DNA of 64,000 nucleotides from Chitinophagales bacterium (GCA_019694955.1 JAIBAX010000008.1:43271-107270), one strand, 5' to 3'; numbered from the stretch's first letter, positions 25,645 to 35,696 are shown. Numbers and translations are program-made. The notes: generated by a model not told the origin, from the letters alone.

Positions 25645-26793
25645 TTAAAAAAAACGACGGATTAAGTTGGAATATTTCCTATTCACCACATACTGATCGA
25701 ATTTCTCTAAAACCCTAATTCTGCCATTTTTCGATATATTTATTTTTTCGTTTATGTCTAAAGATATGTATTCCAATATTTTTTCTGTTAAAGAGTCGGT
25801 GCTTCTTGCTTTAGCAATTAATCCGCTTTCCCCATCCATCATTGTATCTTTGCATCCGGGTGCATCGGTGGTAATACAGAACTTTTCCATCGACATCCCT
25901 TCGACGATGACACGTGGCAATCCTTCTCTGTAAGAGGGCAGTACAATGCAATCTGCCTGACATACATACGGTCTGATATCGGTAGCAAAAGGGAAATATT
26001 CAATAACGCCTTCCTGCAACCATTCTTTTAATTGGGCTTCGGAAATCGCCGCTGGGTTGTGTTCGTCTAATTCTCCCAGCACCTGAAAATGTGTTTCGGG
26101 ATGCTTTTCTTTTACACATCGTGCCGTCTCGATATATTCTATGATTCCTTTGTCTGTTAATAGGCGGCTAACCATTAAAAAAATGATTTTGTTCGTTTTT
26201 TCCTTTTTAGAACAATAATCCGGATGATAAAAATCTGTATCCAAGCCTGAACCGGGGAAAACAGCGTGGTTTTCTTTTGTTAGCAATCCATTTTCCAGAA
26301 ATATATCTTCATCGTCCTGATTTTGAAAGATGACATAATCGGATTTGGAAAAGGCTTTTTGATAAAGTTTTTTCGCAATAGTATTCGCAATGCCGTCACT
26401 CAGAAAAATATAACCCAATCCGGTTACTGTACAAAAGGTCTTGATTCCAAGCGACTTAGCAGCAAATGTGCCGTAAATATTGGGTTTAATGGTATATTGT
26501 AAGACAAGGTCTAATTTCGCTTCCTTGTATATTTTCCTCAATTCTCGAATCAAAAGTAAGTCATTCAACGGATTTGTTCCTTTGCGTGCCAGACCTTTTA
26601 TTTCGATATGTTCAACTCCTGCATTCGTAATTCTGATGGTGTGTTCATCGTGCGGGGCAATAGCAATAATATGATGGCCTTCCTGTTGTAAGCTGTTGAT
26701 TAATCCTAGCCGATAATTGGCGATATTGAAGGAAGTATTGGAAACGATTCCAATACGCAACGCCTTCTCATGTTTATGACTTTTTGAGGTCAT
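25645..26793 (-). CDS. Glycosyltransferase, GT4 family
   Basis: 382-residue GT-B glycosyltransferase. The N-terminal domain begins LRIGIVSNTSFNIANYRLGL. The C-terminal domain carries FPGSGLDTDFYHPDY, MVSRLLTDKGIIEYIE and the nucleotide-sugar motif CIVLPSYREGLPRVIVEGMS (E-x7-E type). It overlaps asnB by 4 bp, so expression is coupled. Donor and acceptor sugars cannot be predicted. Confidence 0.9.
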   Translation of the reverse strand: MTSKSHKHEKALRIGIVSNTSFNIANYRLGLINSLQQEGHHIIAIAPHDEHTIRITNAGVEHIEIKGLARKGTNPLNDLLLIRELRKIYKEAKLDLVLQYTIKPNIYGTFAAKSLGIKTFCTVTGLGYIFLSDGIANTIAKKLYQKAFSKSDYVIFQNQDDEDIFLENGLLTKENHAVFPGSGLDTDFYHPDYCSKKEKTNKIIFLMVSRLLTDKGIIEYIETARCVKEKHPETHFQVLGELDEHNPAAISEAQLKEWLQEGVIEYFPFATDIRPYVCQADCIVLPSYREGLPRVIVEGMSMEKFCITTDAPGCKDTMMDGESGLIAKARSTDSLTEKILEYISLDINEKINISKNGRIRVLEKFDQYVVNRKYSNLIRRFF

Positions 26794-28679
26794 GACATAT
26801 ATTTTCTATACCAATTTTGAAACACCAATAATGCCCATACAACGGCATGTGTATCACCGGGATTGTTAGAGAAGAGTTGTCGGATGGTTTTTTTTACAAA
26901 TTCCGGATGGAACAGTCCTTGCTCCTGAATATATTGATCGCTTAACAAATCATCTGTTATCAACGACTTAAGTTCTTTTTTAAACCATGGTAAGAGGGGT
27001 ACTTCAAATCCTTTTTTTGGACGATTGTACAATTCTGGTGGCAACATGTTTCGGAAGGTGTCTTGAACGATTTTCTTCTTGAGGTGCTGGTCAATCTTAC
27101 TTGATACGGGCAGTGAGAATGCAAATTCCAACACCCTATAATCCAGGAATGGCACACGTACTTCCAAGGAATTTGCCATAGACATCATATCCACTTTTGT
27201 GAGCATATCTCCTTGTAAAACCAGTTGAACATCAGCCAGTAGTGTATCATTTAATGTGCCATTTTCGCGAATGAATCCCGAGTAACGATTTTTGCGGATA
27301 AGTTGCTCATGCTGGTCGAATGTTTCCGATAGCAATGTTGCTACTTGTTGTTCATTCAGGAAGGTACATAATCGCCAGTAACGTTCAGCAGGGCTGAGGC
27401 GCATTCCTTCTGCAAAGCGTTGTAATTGCCGGATGGTGTTACTCCATTTGCCATTTCTGGATTTTGGTAGCCTTTTCCATAATGGCAACAGACTGCTGAC
27501 AAATTTGGCATCTAAGCCGTTTTGGCGCATCTTCAGCTCTCCAAAATGTTTATTATAGCCGGCAAACAACTCATCACCACCATCTCCCGAGAGTGCTACG
27601 GTAACGTGTTTTCTGGTTTGTTCCGACAAAAGGTTGACTAATAGTGCTGATGAATCTGCAAAGGGTTCATCTATATAGTCGAATATGCCGTGGAGGCTAT
27701 GGAGTAAATCGTCATTTTTTAGCTTAAAAACGGTATGATTTGTATTGAAATGTTTTGCCACGAGGTTGGCATAAGGTGTTTCGTCAAAGAATCCCGCATC
27801 CTCAAAACCTATAGAGAAGGTGTTTAAGTGTTGTGTATGTCGAGATGCCAACCCAACAATAACCGATGAATCAATACCGCCACTCAGGAATGCACCCAGT
27901 GGCACATCCGCAATCAGTCTAGATTTTACGGCATCGTCCAGAATTTGCTCCAATTCTTGTTGCTGATGAGCATAGCTCTCGGAAGTAAATACTGTCTGAC
28001 CGGGCGTGTATGGCAGGTGATACCATTTTTTTACCGTTATCTTATCTTGAGCGATAAAAATAGCATGTCCCGGTTCCAGTTTCTGCACATCTTTAAAGAT
28101 GGAATAGGGTGCCGGAATATAGTTTAGTTGAAAATATAGTGCCAACGAGTTGCGATCGATGGTTTTTTGTACTGGAAAAGCCAACAATGATTTCATTTCT
28201 GAGGCAAAGAAAAACCCAGCATCATTTTGCGTGTAAACCAATGGTTTGATACCCAATCTGTCTCGTGCAATGAAAAGTGAGTTTTCTTGTTTGTTATAAA
28301 TGGCAAAAGCAAAGAACCCATTGAGTTGATTCAGCATGCTTTCCCCGAAATGGATATATTGATAGAGCAATACTTCGGTATCGGAGCTCGATTTAAATGG
28401 AATATTGAAAGGTGCTAATGCTGATTTTAAGGTGGGGTAGTTAAAGATTTCTCCATTAAAAATAATAGCATAATTGCCGGTATGATCCCAAAAAGGTTGA
28501 TGCCCGGAAGGAGAGGTGTCTATAATTGAAAGGCGTGCATGTCCGAAACCAACGAAGTCATTTTGGAAAGACGATTGGAAATCGGGACCTCTTTTATTGA
28601 GTTGGAGGGTTGCCTCTTGTAATATCTGTTCATCGATAGTTGATTTCCCAAAAGTATAATGCCCACAGATTCCACACAT
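26790..28679 (-). CDS. asnB: Asparagine synthetase (glutamine-hydrolysing) type amidotransferase
   Basis: 629 residues. The N-terminal class II glutaminase domain starts MCGICGHYTFG with catalytic Cys2, with NGEIFNYPTL and SSDTEVLLYQ further on. The synthetase domain has the PP-loop FLSGGIDSSVIVGLA and the downstream SGDGGDELFAGYNKHF. Family members inside polysaccharide clusters often amidate sugar uronic acids instead of making free asparagine; its location here (overlap with a glycosyltransferase) makes that plausible, but the sequence alone does not decide. Confidence 0.92.
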   Translation of the reverse strand: MCGICGHYTFGKSTIDEQILQEATLQLNKRGPDFQSSFQNDFVGFGHARLSIIDTSPSGHQPFWDHTGNYAIIFNGEIFNYPTLKSALAPFNIPFKSSSDTEVLLYQYIHFGESMLNQLNGFFAFAIYNKQENSLFIARDRLGIKPLVYTQNDAGFFFASEMKSLLAFPVQKTIDRNSLALYFQLNYIPAPYSIFKDVQKLEPGHAIFIAQDKITVKKWYHLPYTPGQTVFTSESYAHQQQELEQILDDAVKSRLIADVPLGAFLSGGIDSSVIVGLASRHTQHLNTFSIGFEDAGFFDETPYANLVAKHFNTNHTVFKLKNDDLLHSLHGIFDYIDEPFADSSALLVNLLSEQTRKHVTVALSGDGGDELFAGYNKHFGELKMRQNGLDAKFVSSLLPLWKRLPKSRNGKWSNTIRQLQRFAEGMRLSPAERYWRLCTFLNEQQVATLLSETFDQHEQLIRKNRYSGFIRENGTLNDTLLADVQLVLQGDMLTKVDMMSMANSLEVRVPFLDYRVLEFAFSLPVSSKIDQHLKKKIVQDTFRNMLPPELYNRPKKGFEVPLLPWFKKELKSLITDDLLSDQYIQEQGLFHPEFVKKTIRQLFSNNPGDTHAVVWALLVFQNWYRKYMS

Positions 28680-28787
28680 AATAACAATCTTTAGTGAGGA
28701 AAACCTATTTTTCTTGACTGAAAAGGGATATTGGGAACATAAAGTTCGGTAAGTAATCGAAGACTTATATTTGGAACGACCAACATG

Positions 28788-29765
28788 CTAAACAAATATC
28801 TTTTTGAAATATTCTATCGTTAAAGGGAGGCCATTATCGAAACTAAATTCAGGAGTGTAACCAAGGAGATTTTGTGCTTTTGAGATATCTGCCAACGAGT
28901 TTCTTACATCGCCTTCTCTTGGTGCGCGGTGGATGGCATCTATGTCTTTATTTAGATAGTTTTTTATGCGTCGGTACATGTCGTTTACAGTGAAGTTTTC
29001 TCCTACGGCAACATTATATACTTGATTCAAAGCCGCTGTATTATCCGTAAATAACGCTCGCATATTTGCTTGAACAGCGTTTGCTACATAGGTAAAGTCT
29101 CTAGTTTGTTCACCATCACCATTGATATAAGGTGCTGTATTCTCCATTAGGCATTTGATGAATAAGGGAATAACGGCAGCATAAGGTCCGTCCGGATCTT
29201 GTTTTGGGCCATAGACATTAAAATAGCGCAACCCAATAATTTCCATGCCATAAGTGAGGGCAAATACTTTTGCATATAGTTCATTGGTCAGTTTGCTGAC
29301 GGCATAAGGCGAAAGTGGGTTGCCGATTTTATGTTCTTGTTTGGGTAGATTGGGTTCATCGCCGTACACAGAGGAGGAGGAAGCATACACAAAACGCTTG
29401 ATACCGGCTTCCTTTGCTGCAAACAGCATGTTTACAAAACCACCTACGTTGATGTCATTGGTGGCGGAGGGATTAGAAATGGAGCGTGGTACAGAACCGA
29501 GCGCAGCCTGATGGCATACTAAATCCATGCCTTCAACGGCTTTTTTACAATCGTTTTCACTTCTGATATCGCCTTCATAAAGTTCAAAATTGGGGTGTAG
29601 CAAAAAAGGTTCGATATTCGATCTTCTTCCCGTGATAAAATTATCCATCACGCGAACTTTAACACCTTTATTCAGAAATTCTTCTGCTATATTACAACCG
29701 ATAAATCCTGCTCCACCAGTAATTAATACGGAAGTATTAGCGAATTTTGCTTCATTTAATACCAT
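28788..29765 (-). CDS. NAD-dependent epimerase, UDP-GlcNAc 4-epimerase-like (WbpP/TviC)
   Basis: 325-residue extended SDR. The Rossmann motif ITGGAGFIGCN is near residue 15; VCHQAALGSVPRSISNP, the SSSSVYGD strand, catalytic YAVSK and LRYFNVYGPKQDP match the WbpP/TviC/Gne group acting on UDP-HexNAc. It probably supplies UDP-GalNAc or its uronate for the polymer. First gene of the asnB-GT-WecA stretch. Confidence 0.85.
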   Translation of the reverse strand: MVLNEAKFANTSVLITGGAGFIGCNIAEEFLNKGVKVRVMDNFITGRRSNIEPFLLHPNFELYEGDIRSENDCKKAVEGMDLVCHQAALGSVPRSISNPSATNDINVGGFVNMLFAAKEAGIKRFVYASSSSVYGDEPNLPKQEHKIGNPLSPYAVSKLTNELYAKVFALTYGMEIIGLRYFNVYGPKQDPDGPYAAVIPLFIKCLMENTAPYINGDGEQTRDFTYVANAVQANMRALFTDNTAALNQVYNVAVGENFTVNDMYRRIKNYLNKDIDAIHRAPREGDVRNSLADISKAQNLLGYTPEFSFDNGLPLTIEYFKKIFV

Positions 29766-29881
29766 AAGGCAAATATAAGGCTTCCAAGAATAAAAATCGA
29801 TTAATTTTCAATTGCCTGGAGTAGGGCGATGAAAATCAATCCTCAGTGAATATTTAGCATCGTGTTTTTACAATAAATTTC

Positions 29882-29889
29882 TAATTTTG
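29882..29889 (+). promoter_or_regulatory. -7 promoter box of the polytopic membrane gene
   Basis: TAATTTTG fits TAnnTTTG, 6 nt before the ATG at 29896. It contains the TTG that would otherwise be an upstream start, supporting the ATG. Confidence 0.45.
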
Positions 29890-29895
29890 CGAGAG

Positions 29896-31314
29896 ATGCA
29901 TTTATTATTGTCAATAGACTGGAAGATTCTCTATGCCAAGGATTTGTTTTTAAGTCCTTTGTATTTAGCATTGATATATTTATGGGCATATTATAAGAAA
30001 AGTTCCACCTATAAAGGTACTGATATTGAGAAATATTTTATTCCTGCATTAACGGTAAGGATGGTAGGCGCGGTACTTACGGCGTTGATGTATCAATACT
30101 ATTACCATTATGGTGACCCATTTTCTTACTGGTTATGTATAAAATTCTGTTGGGATAAGATTCTGGTAAGCCCGGAAACATACTTTAATGTGATGTTAAA
30201 GCCGTTTTCGACCTATAGCTATGAGACGATGGATGTTTTGGGAGAGTTGGACTATTTCAAGTTTTTCCGTGATCCTTCGACGAATTTAGTTATTCGGGCA
30301 GGTTTATTATTTAGCTTATTTAGCTTTAACACCTTTCTGCCAGTGTCTTATTTTATTACCATATTTGCATTTTTGGGCAGTTGGCGGTTATTCCTTACGT
30401 TTAGTGAGTTATATCCCAAGATGAAGAGAGAGGTTGCTTTTGCCACATTATTTGTGCCATCAGTTTTCTTTTGGGGTACCGGTGTTATGAAAGACCCTCT
30501 GTGTATCGGAGCGCTCGGGTATTTTACCTATGCTGTTTATCAAATCTTCTTTAAGCGAAAGAATATATTCACTTCTATAATTTGGATATTACTAAGCATA
30601 TATATTATCGCTAGTGTAAAGACGTATATTATCATGTCATATGCTCCTGCGATAGTCATTTGGGTGATTAGCCACTATTGGGGAAGTATCTCAAATAAAT
30701 TTGTTAAGATACTTGCGGGACCTATATTTGTTGCAGTTGGGTTGTTAGGTGGGGTATTGGTATTAAAGCAGTTTAGTAGCTCAGGACAAAAGTATTCATT
30801 AGAGAAGTTAATGGAAACAGCCCAATCCACGCAAAGTTGGCTCACCCTCGTTTCGGAGCAGAATGACGGTTCTGCTTATAGTCTTGGCATAATTGAGTAT
30901 ACACCATTTGGGTTGTTAAAAGTAGCACCCAAAGCGATAAATGTTACCTTATTCAGGCCGTATCCTTGGGAGGCAAGGAAGCCAATTCTTATTCCGGCAG
31001 CCTTAGAAAGTTTATTTTGTCTTCTACTAACTATTTATATCTTCTTTAAAATAGGCATCTTCCGTACGTTGAGGGCAATGGTAAATAACTCAGAGGTGTT
31101 GTTTTGTATGATATTCTCGTTGATATTTGCCTTCGCAGTAGGATTTAGTACTTTTAATTTTGGGGCTTTGGTGCGGTATAAGATACCTTGTATGCCTTTT
31201 TATTTTTTGGCACTGGCAATACTTTATAAGCAAAATCATCAATTTTTTCAGAAAAAGACCAAGAAAATAGTAAAGAAGAAGATGGTCGCAACAAAAAGTA
31301 GCCTACCTGCTTAA
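29896..31314 (+). CDS. Polytopic membrane protein of the polysaccharide cluster
   Basis: About 472 residues from the ATG at 29896, with roughly ten hydrophobic spans (for example ALIYLWAYY, FVKILAGPIFVAVGLLGGVL and VLFCMIFSLIFAFAVGFS). The C-terminus is Lys-rich and cytoplasmic. I recognise no family. Its position among glycosyltransferase and acyltransferase genes makes a polysaccharide polymerase or similar a reasonable guess, but only from context. It is the only plus-strand gene in the cluster, and its 3' end overlaps the convergent acyltransferase gene by 12 bp. Confidence 0.75.
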   Translation: MHLLLSIDWKILYAKDLFLSPLYLALIYLWAYYKKSSTYKGTDIEKYFIPALTVRMVGAVLTALMYQYYYHYGDPFSYWLCIKFCWDKILVSPETYFNVMLKPFSTYSYETMDVLGELDYFKFFRDPSTNLVIRAGLLFSLFSFNTFLPVSYFITIFAFLGSWRLFLTFSELYPKMKREVAFATLFVPSVFFWGTGVMKDPLCIGALGYFTYAVYQIFFKRKNIFTSIIWILLSIYIIASVKTYIIMSYAPAIVIWVISHYWGSISNKFVKILAGPIFVAVGLLGGVLVLKQFSSSGQKYSLEKLMETAQSTQSWLTLVSEQNDGSAYSLGIIEYTPFGLLKVAPKAINVTLFRPYPWEARKPILIPAALESLFCLLLTIYIFFKIGIFRTLRAMVNNSEVLFCMIFSLIFAFAVGFSTFNFGALVRYKIPCMPFYFLALAILYKQNHQFFQKKTKKIVKKKMVATKSSLPA

Positions 31315-32502
31315 GTGTTTTTGTTGTACTTTCTTTTTCCAGTTGGAGATAATCTTTAATGAATAGTCTTCTATCAGGTAATAAAAGATACTGGAGGTGA
31401 ACACTGCAAACGGCAAGCATAACCAATAATAGCGCTGATAAAATTGTCGTTCTCCCGTAAATTTCCACAATAATGTAATGATGATGAGAAAGGTAGGGAA
31501 GTGAATTAAATAGAGACTATAACTGATTTTTCCTAGGTATTTCAATCCTTTAATGATGAAATTTTCTTTGACATGATAGTCGGTGAATAATAAAATCATG
31601 GTACTGCCCCACAGTGCGCCAAAGAATAAACTTAAATTATATACCGGAATATGATATCCTTTAAAATTATAATCGTGAATAACACCGCCTACTAATGTTA
31701 ATCCTAAAAACAGTATTGATGCCGGAATAAGATATTTCAGTGGGAAGATATCACCTTCCTTGCGCCGATTTCTCCAATCAAAGAGAAACATACCCAGTGC
31801 GAAATAAAAGGAATATTTGAGATAAAAGCGGATGATGACATGGAATTTATAAAAATTCTCTTCATCCAGCCAGAAAGTTGCTGTAAGAAAAATCATGGCG
31901 GAAATCGTCAAATAGACCGTGCTGCTTCTCCAAACAAAAGGGGCTATGGCATAAAAGATCAATTCAAATAGTAATGACCAAACGACAAAATTGGAGCCAA
32001 AATAATAACCATCTGTTCTCAAGAATAGCAAATTGCGGAGAAAAGAACTCAGGTTTTGATTTTTATAGCTCCCTACCATATAGCTATTAAAGTCATCTGT
32101 AAGATTATTATTTGCAATATCCGGTTGAATATAGCGTGCTAAAATCATGGCACCATATGCAACGCCCATAGAAGCGAAGAAGGGTATATAAATCCTAAGA
32201 AACCTATTAAAATAAAACTCTTTCAAAGACCAGTTGTTTTTTTGGAAGCTATAAGAGATAAAGAATCCGGAAAGGACATAGAACACCATTACCATAGCGG
32301 TGCCATTAGAGAAGCACATGTCCACGGCAAAGGCAAAATAATCCATTATTCCCCACCCGCTTCTTGGAAATTGTTCTACATAAGCACTACCACCCACCCA
32401 GAATATCCATTTAGAATGACAGATGGCCACAAAGAAGGCGGCAAATCCTCTTATAGAATGTAATAAGGTTAGTTTATCAACACTAAGATGCTTATTTTCC
32501 AT
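31303..32502 (-). CDS. Acyltransferase family 3 (OafA-like membrane O-acyltransferase)
   Basis: 399 residues with about ten membrane spans. The N-terminal LLHSIRGFAAFFVAICHSKW carries the Arg and catalytic-type His of acyltransferase_3 proteins, and SGFFISYSFQKNNWSLKEFY and FNRFLRIYIPFF are family-typical. Such proteins O-acetylate surface polysaccharides. Its start overlaps the upstream epimerase by 11 bp. Confidence 0.9.
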   Translation of the reverse strand: MENKHLSVDKLTLLHSIRGFAAFFVAICHSKWIFWVGGSAYVEQFPRSGWGIMDYFAFAVDMCFSNGTAMVMVFYVLSGFFISYSFQKNNWSLKEFYFNRFLRIYIPFFASMGVAYGAMILARYIQPDIANNNLTDDFNSYMVGSYKNQNLSSFLRNLLFLRTDGYYFGSNFVVWSLLFELIFYAIAPFVWRSSTVYLTISAMIFLTATFWLDEENFYKFHVIIRFYLKYSFYFALGMFLFDWRNRRKEGDIFPLKYLIPASILFLGLTLVGGVIHDYNFKGYHIPVYNLSLFFGALWGSTMILLFTDYHVKENFIIKGLKYLGKISYSLYLIHFPTFLIIITLLWKFTGERQFYQRYYWLCLPFAVFTSSIFYYLIEDYSLKIISNWKKKVQQKHLSR

Positions 32503-33424
32503 GCAAATTTTTGAATGCTAGTATTTTCTTAATTCCATCTTCCATGGTTATTAGAGGTCTATTGATGGCTTCCCTCATTTTGGAAATATCCGGTTGCCTT
32601 CTCGTCATATCTCCTTCTTTTAATGGGTCGAGGTGGATAATTCTTGAAGAAGAGCCTGTAACATCAATGATGGTTTTTGCCAAATCTACAATGGTTATCA
32701 ACTCATCATTGCCTAAGTTTACAACATCATTCAGGAAGGCAGATTCATTGAGTGCATACTCAGTTGCATCTAAATTATCATCGATATAACAGAAAGTCCT
32801 TGTTTGAAGCCCATCTCCATAAACAGTAATGTCTTGATTTGCTAATGCGGCATCCAAAAACTTGCTCATCACAAAATCAGTACTTTGCTTGGGACCATAA
32901 GTGTTAAAGAACCTGAATATCGTATAGTCAAGACCATATTCTTGCTTATAAGAGCGACAAAATGCTTCTCCAACATTCTTTACAATGGCATATGGAAGTC
33001 TAGAGTTCAAAGGAGTTCTCGTTTCGTGCTGTGGCAACTCCACTGGTTCTCCATAAACTTCTGAAGAAGAAGAGTAGAATATACGCTTCACTCCGGTGTT
33101 TTTACATAAGTCTAAGACATTTTTAATCCCTTGGATATCTTCTAATACCATAACAGGATGATCCAATGTCCGTTTAACGCCTACAACTGCGGCATAGTGA
33201 AATACATAATCAAAACTGTAAGCAGTCATAATGGCTGCTATATCGTTATAGTTGTTGACATCGCATTTGATGAACTTACATCTTGGAGAGGTAGGTACTT
33301 TCCAAAATTCTCCAGTAAGTAAATTGTCAACGGCCACCACAAAAGTGTCCTTGTCATTTAATAACCTTTCTGCTAATGAACCCGGAATAAATCCTGCCCC
33401 GCCTGTAATTAAAATCTTCCTCAT
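32492..33424 (-). CDS. NAD-dependent sugar-nucleotide epimerase/dehydratase
   Basis: 310 residues from the ATG at 33424 (MRKILITGGAGFIPGSLAE); a nine-codon upstream extension is unlike the family. GGAGFIPGS is the NAD-binding loop, SSSSEVYGEP the catalytic Ser strand, YAIVK the YxxxK, and FRFFNTYGPKQSTDFV the substrate loop, closest to UDP-glucuronate decarboxylase and dTDP-glucose dehydratase-like SDRs. The exact substrate is unresolved. Overlaps the acyltransferase gene. Confidence 0.85.
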   Translation of the reverse strand: MRKILITGGAGFIPGSLAERLLNDKDTFVVAVDNLLTGEFWKVPTSPRCKFIKCDVNNYNDIAAIMTAYSFDYVFHYAAVVGVKRTLDHPVMVLEDIQGIKNVLDLCKNTGVKRIFYSSSSEVYGEPVELPQHETRTPLNSRLPYAIVKNVGEAFCRSYKQEYGLDYTIFRFFNTYGPKQSTDFVMSKFLDAALANQDITVYGDGLQTRTFCYIDDNLDATEYALNESAFLNDVVNLGNDELITIVDLAKTIIDVTGSSSRIIHLDPLKEGDMTRRQPDISKMREAINRPLITMEDGIKKILAFKNLHGK

Positions 33425-33462
33425 GCTACTAATAATGGTCAAAAATAGCAATTGTGACCAAA

Positions 33463-34194
33463 TTATTCATATTTCTCTTGAAAGTCTATTTGATTAAATT
33501 GGTAGTTAAGCCTAAAGCCGCCCGAACGAATAAATTTACGAAAAGGTTTGTTGTCCATTGAAACAATAGGAATGGAACGGTAAGCAATCAGTTCATTAGG
33601 TTCATGAACGATATAGCTACTTAAGGTATTTCTATCTGTTTTATCAGTAAGCGAGAGTACCAAGCCATGCTGAATATATGCTAGTTTGTATACCTCCCAA
33701 ACATCATCAGCTAAACGATTATTTAAGAAATAATTTCTTTTGTATTTGCGCAATAATTCTGAACTACCAATATTGAATAAAGTATCCTCCTTCAAAGGGC
33801 TGGTTAATGAGATAAAATGGTCATCACTTTTTTTAATGTATCCATCTCTTTCAATTTCATCTTCTTTGAAGATGGATAGGTTAAAATAAAGAATGTCCTG
33901 TTGATATATAATTATAGCATTTTTAGTTAACTCCATTTTAATATCGAAATATGCTATTGAATCCATTTCCAGAAATAATTTCGGGAAATAATGAATGTTA
34001 TATTGTATATGGCTACTATCTTGGATGATACTATCTGTGAGATAATACCATCCCACCAGATCCTTGTCGAATGCCGTAAGGTTTTTTTTATCTTTTGGCA
34101 TAGGCTGTTGAAAATAAACTCCTGAGCATCTGGTGAAGAGCAGAAGTGCGCAAAAGAGAATGATTGGAAAAGAGAACATTTTCAAACAAGCCAT
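33463..34194 (-). CDS. Putative lipoprotein, unknown
   Basis: 243 residues. The hydrophobic N-terminus MFSFPIILFCALLLFTRCSG resembles a lipoprotein signal with Cys near position 23. The rest is mixed alpha/beta with many Tyr and Asp residues and no recognised domain. It lies 39 bp upstream of the epimerase start and 17 bp downstream of the metallophosphoesterase gene, all on the minus strand. Confidence 0.6.
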   Translation of the reverse strand: MACLKMFSFPIILFCALLLFTRCSGVYFQQPMPKDKKNLTAFDKDLVGWYYLTDSIIQDSSHIQYNIHYFPKLFLEMDSIAYFDIKMELTKNAIIIYQQDILYFNLSIFKEDEIERDGYIKKSDDHFISLTSPLKEDTLFNIGSSELLRKYKRNYFLNNRLADDVWEVYKLAYIQHGLVLSLTDKTDRNTLSSYIVHEPNELIAYRSIPIVSMDNKPFRKFIRSGGFRLNYQFNQIDFQEKYE

Positions 34195-34210
34195 ACCAAT
34201 AAATATAAAT

Positions 34211-35296
34211 TTATAAAGGAGGATCTACTTTTTTCACTTCGAGAACGCCTCTTGTATTAGAGATTAATAAAGCATAAAAGCCACCTCCATTTTGATAATC
34301 CACCCCATTGCTACCGCCAAAATATGGGGCGATATATTCCTTAAAGGTTCTGTCCTGATATGTTAAAGAACTGTTGGACGCAAAATGGTTATGTCCAGCC
34401 AAAAAAACACTTTTGTTATAATAAGCAATAAATTCTTTCAGGCGGTTCTTTTTCTGGTCTATCGTTGTACCGCTTGCATTCCAATCTGTCCACCAATCAT
34501 CAGAAGTGTTAAAAGGATAATGCTGAAAAAACAATACCACACTATTTGTATCAGTTGGGAGTAAATCTTTCATATCTTGAATTTGTTCTTCTGCAGAAAC
34601 ATAATTTTGACAGCCTGCACCTCCGGTAAGAATATTACAGGTGGCAGGCCACCCTTGCGGATAATAATAGGATGGCTGGTACAGAAATGTATTAAAATTC
34701 ACAATGTGTACCCCTTTATATTGTGCATAGAAATTTCTGGGACCTCCATTTTCTCTATTGGGATATGGTTTCAAGTGTTCAACAGCCGTGTAAGAAAAAT
34801 GAGTACTCACTTTTTGAGATTGCTGATATGTCCATTTACAGAATGCCTTAGTATCTTCATTTGATAGATGCCCTGCTAAAGAATACCCTTTGCTGCCATC
34901 ACTCCATTCATCAGGATCCCAATCATGATTGCCAAAACCTGCTAAAAACAAGATGCCATTAGAATATAAATCAGACCATATAGCAGAATCATTTTTTATT
35001 GAAGTAGTGCGATCAGCACTAATATCACCACCTAAAAGTATAATCTCCGGATCAATCCTATATTCACTTCCGGAACCATAATCAAAATACAAACTAGTGT
35101 GGGTTTTTAAGTCGATTAGCTTTTGTACATAATAAGAAAGTTCCTCATCCGTATTATCCCTCATTCTGGGTTCGGAATCCCCAATAAAGAGAAGCGTAAA
35201 GATTTGTTCCACTTCAGGAGTGCCTGTTGACGCATTTTCTTTTTTGCAAGCAATAAACAAACCAAGTAAAATACAGTACAGATAATTTAATTTCAT
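34211..35296 (-). CDS. Calcineurin-like metallophosphoesterase lipoprotein
   Basis: 361 residues. A lipoprotein signal (YLYCILLGLFIACKKE, lipobox IAC) precedes a metallophosphoesterase domain with the standard metal-site blocks: LFIGDSEPRMRD, LLGGDISADR, GFGNHDWDP, FFQHYPF and LAGHNHF. This is the usual D-x-H/GDxx/GNHD/H/GHxH series, with the first block in variant form (GDSE). It is probably an outer-membrane or periplasmic phosphohydrolase; the substrate is unknown. Confidence 0.85.
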   Translation of the reverse strand: MKLNYLYCILLGLFIACKKENASTGTPEVEQIFTLLFIGDSEPRMRDNTDEELSYYVQKLIDLKTHTSLYFDYGSGSEYRIDPEIILLGGDISADRTTSIKNDSAIWSDLYSNGILFLAGFGNHDWDPDEWSDGSKGYSLAGHLSNEDTKAFCKWTYQQSQKVSTHFSYTAVEHLKPYPNRENGGPRNFYAQYKGVHIVNFNTFLYQPSYYYPQGWPATCNILTGGAGCQNYVSAEEQIQDMKDLLPTDTNSVVLFFQHYPFNTSDDWWTDWNASGTTIDQKKNRLKEFIAYYNKSVFLAGHNHFASNSSLTYQDRTFKEYIAPYFGGSNGVDYQNGGGFYALLISNTRGVLEVKKVDPPL

Positions 35297-35455
35297 TTTT
35301 TACTTTTTGTAAAAATACAAGTATTCTGTTATGTAGAACGCGTAATTATTTTGAAATGTACTTTTTGCCATGAAAAATAGACAATATGCTCAATTATGAA
35401 TGGGAGATAGATAGTCTTCCTAAGACTGTGACACTAAAATCCTACCAAATAATCT

Positions 35456-35610
35456 AACCTCCGAGGTTAAATATTTTTATAACATATTATCAATCAATTT
35501 TTTAAAAAAATCACACGTTTTTTTTTAGTCAACCCTCGAGGTTACGGCTTCGGTATATAATCTTTAGAACACCTAACCTCGGAGGTTGTTTGAGATCAAC
35601 CCTCGAGGTT
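35456..35610. repeat. Four 13-bp palindromes (AACCYCSGAGGTT)
   Basis: Units at 35456-35468 (AACCTCCGAGGTT), 35531-35543 (AACCCTCGAGGTT), 35575-35587 (AACCTCGGAGGTT) and 35598-35610 (AACCCTCGAGGTT). The last two are a tight pair 10 bp apart. This is the richest site of the dispersed family. Confidence 0.85.
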
Positions 35611-35683
35611 AAGGCTGTGACGTAGTTAATACTAAAATAATCTTAAAATTAATCAGGTTATAGCAAGTTTTAAAAATATGCTA

Positions 35684-35691
35684 TATATTTG
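35684..35691 (+). promoter_or_regulatory. -7 promoter box of the cysteine operon
   Basis: TATATTTG fits TAnnTTTG and lies 5 nt before the leader-peptide ATG at 35697. With normal spacing to the start site the leader peptide would be at the extreme 5' end of the transcript, possibly leaderless. Confidence 0.55.
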
Positions 35692-35696
35692 CTTTT

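Larger units (their letters stand above)
35297..35696. other. Intergenic region upstream of the cysteine operon
   Basis: 400 bp between divergent genes with no ORF I would call. It holds four of the 13-bp palindromes at 35456-35610, an AT-rich stretch and the TATATTTG box just before the leader ORF. The palindromes are too far from the promoter (75-230 bp) to be ordinary operators, though an upstream regulatory role cannot be excluded. Confidence 0.6.
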
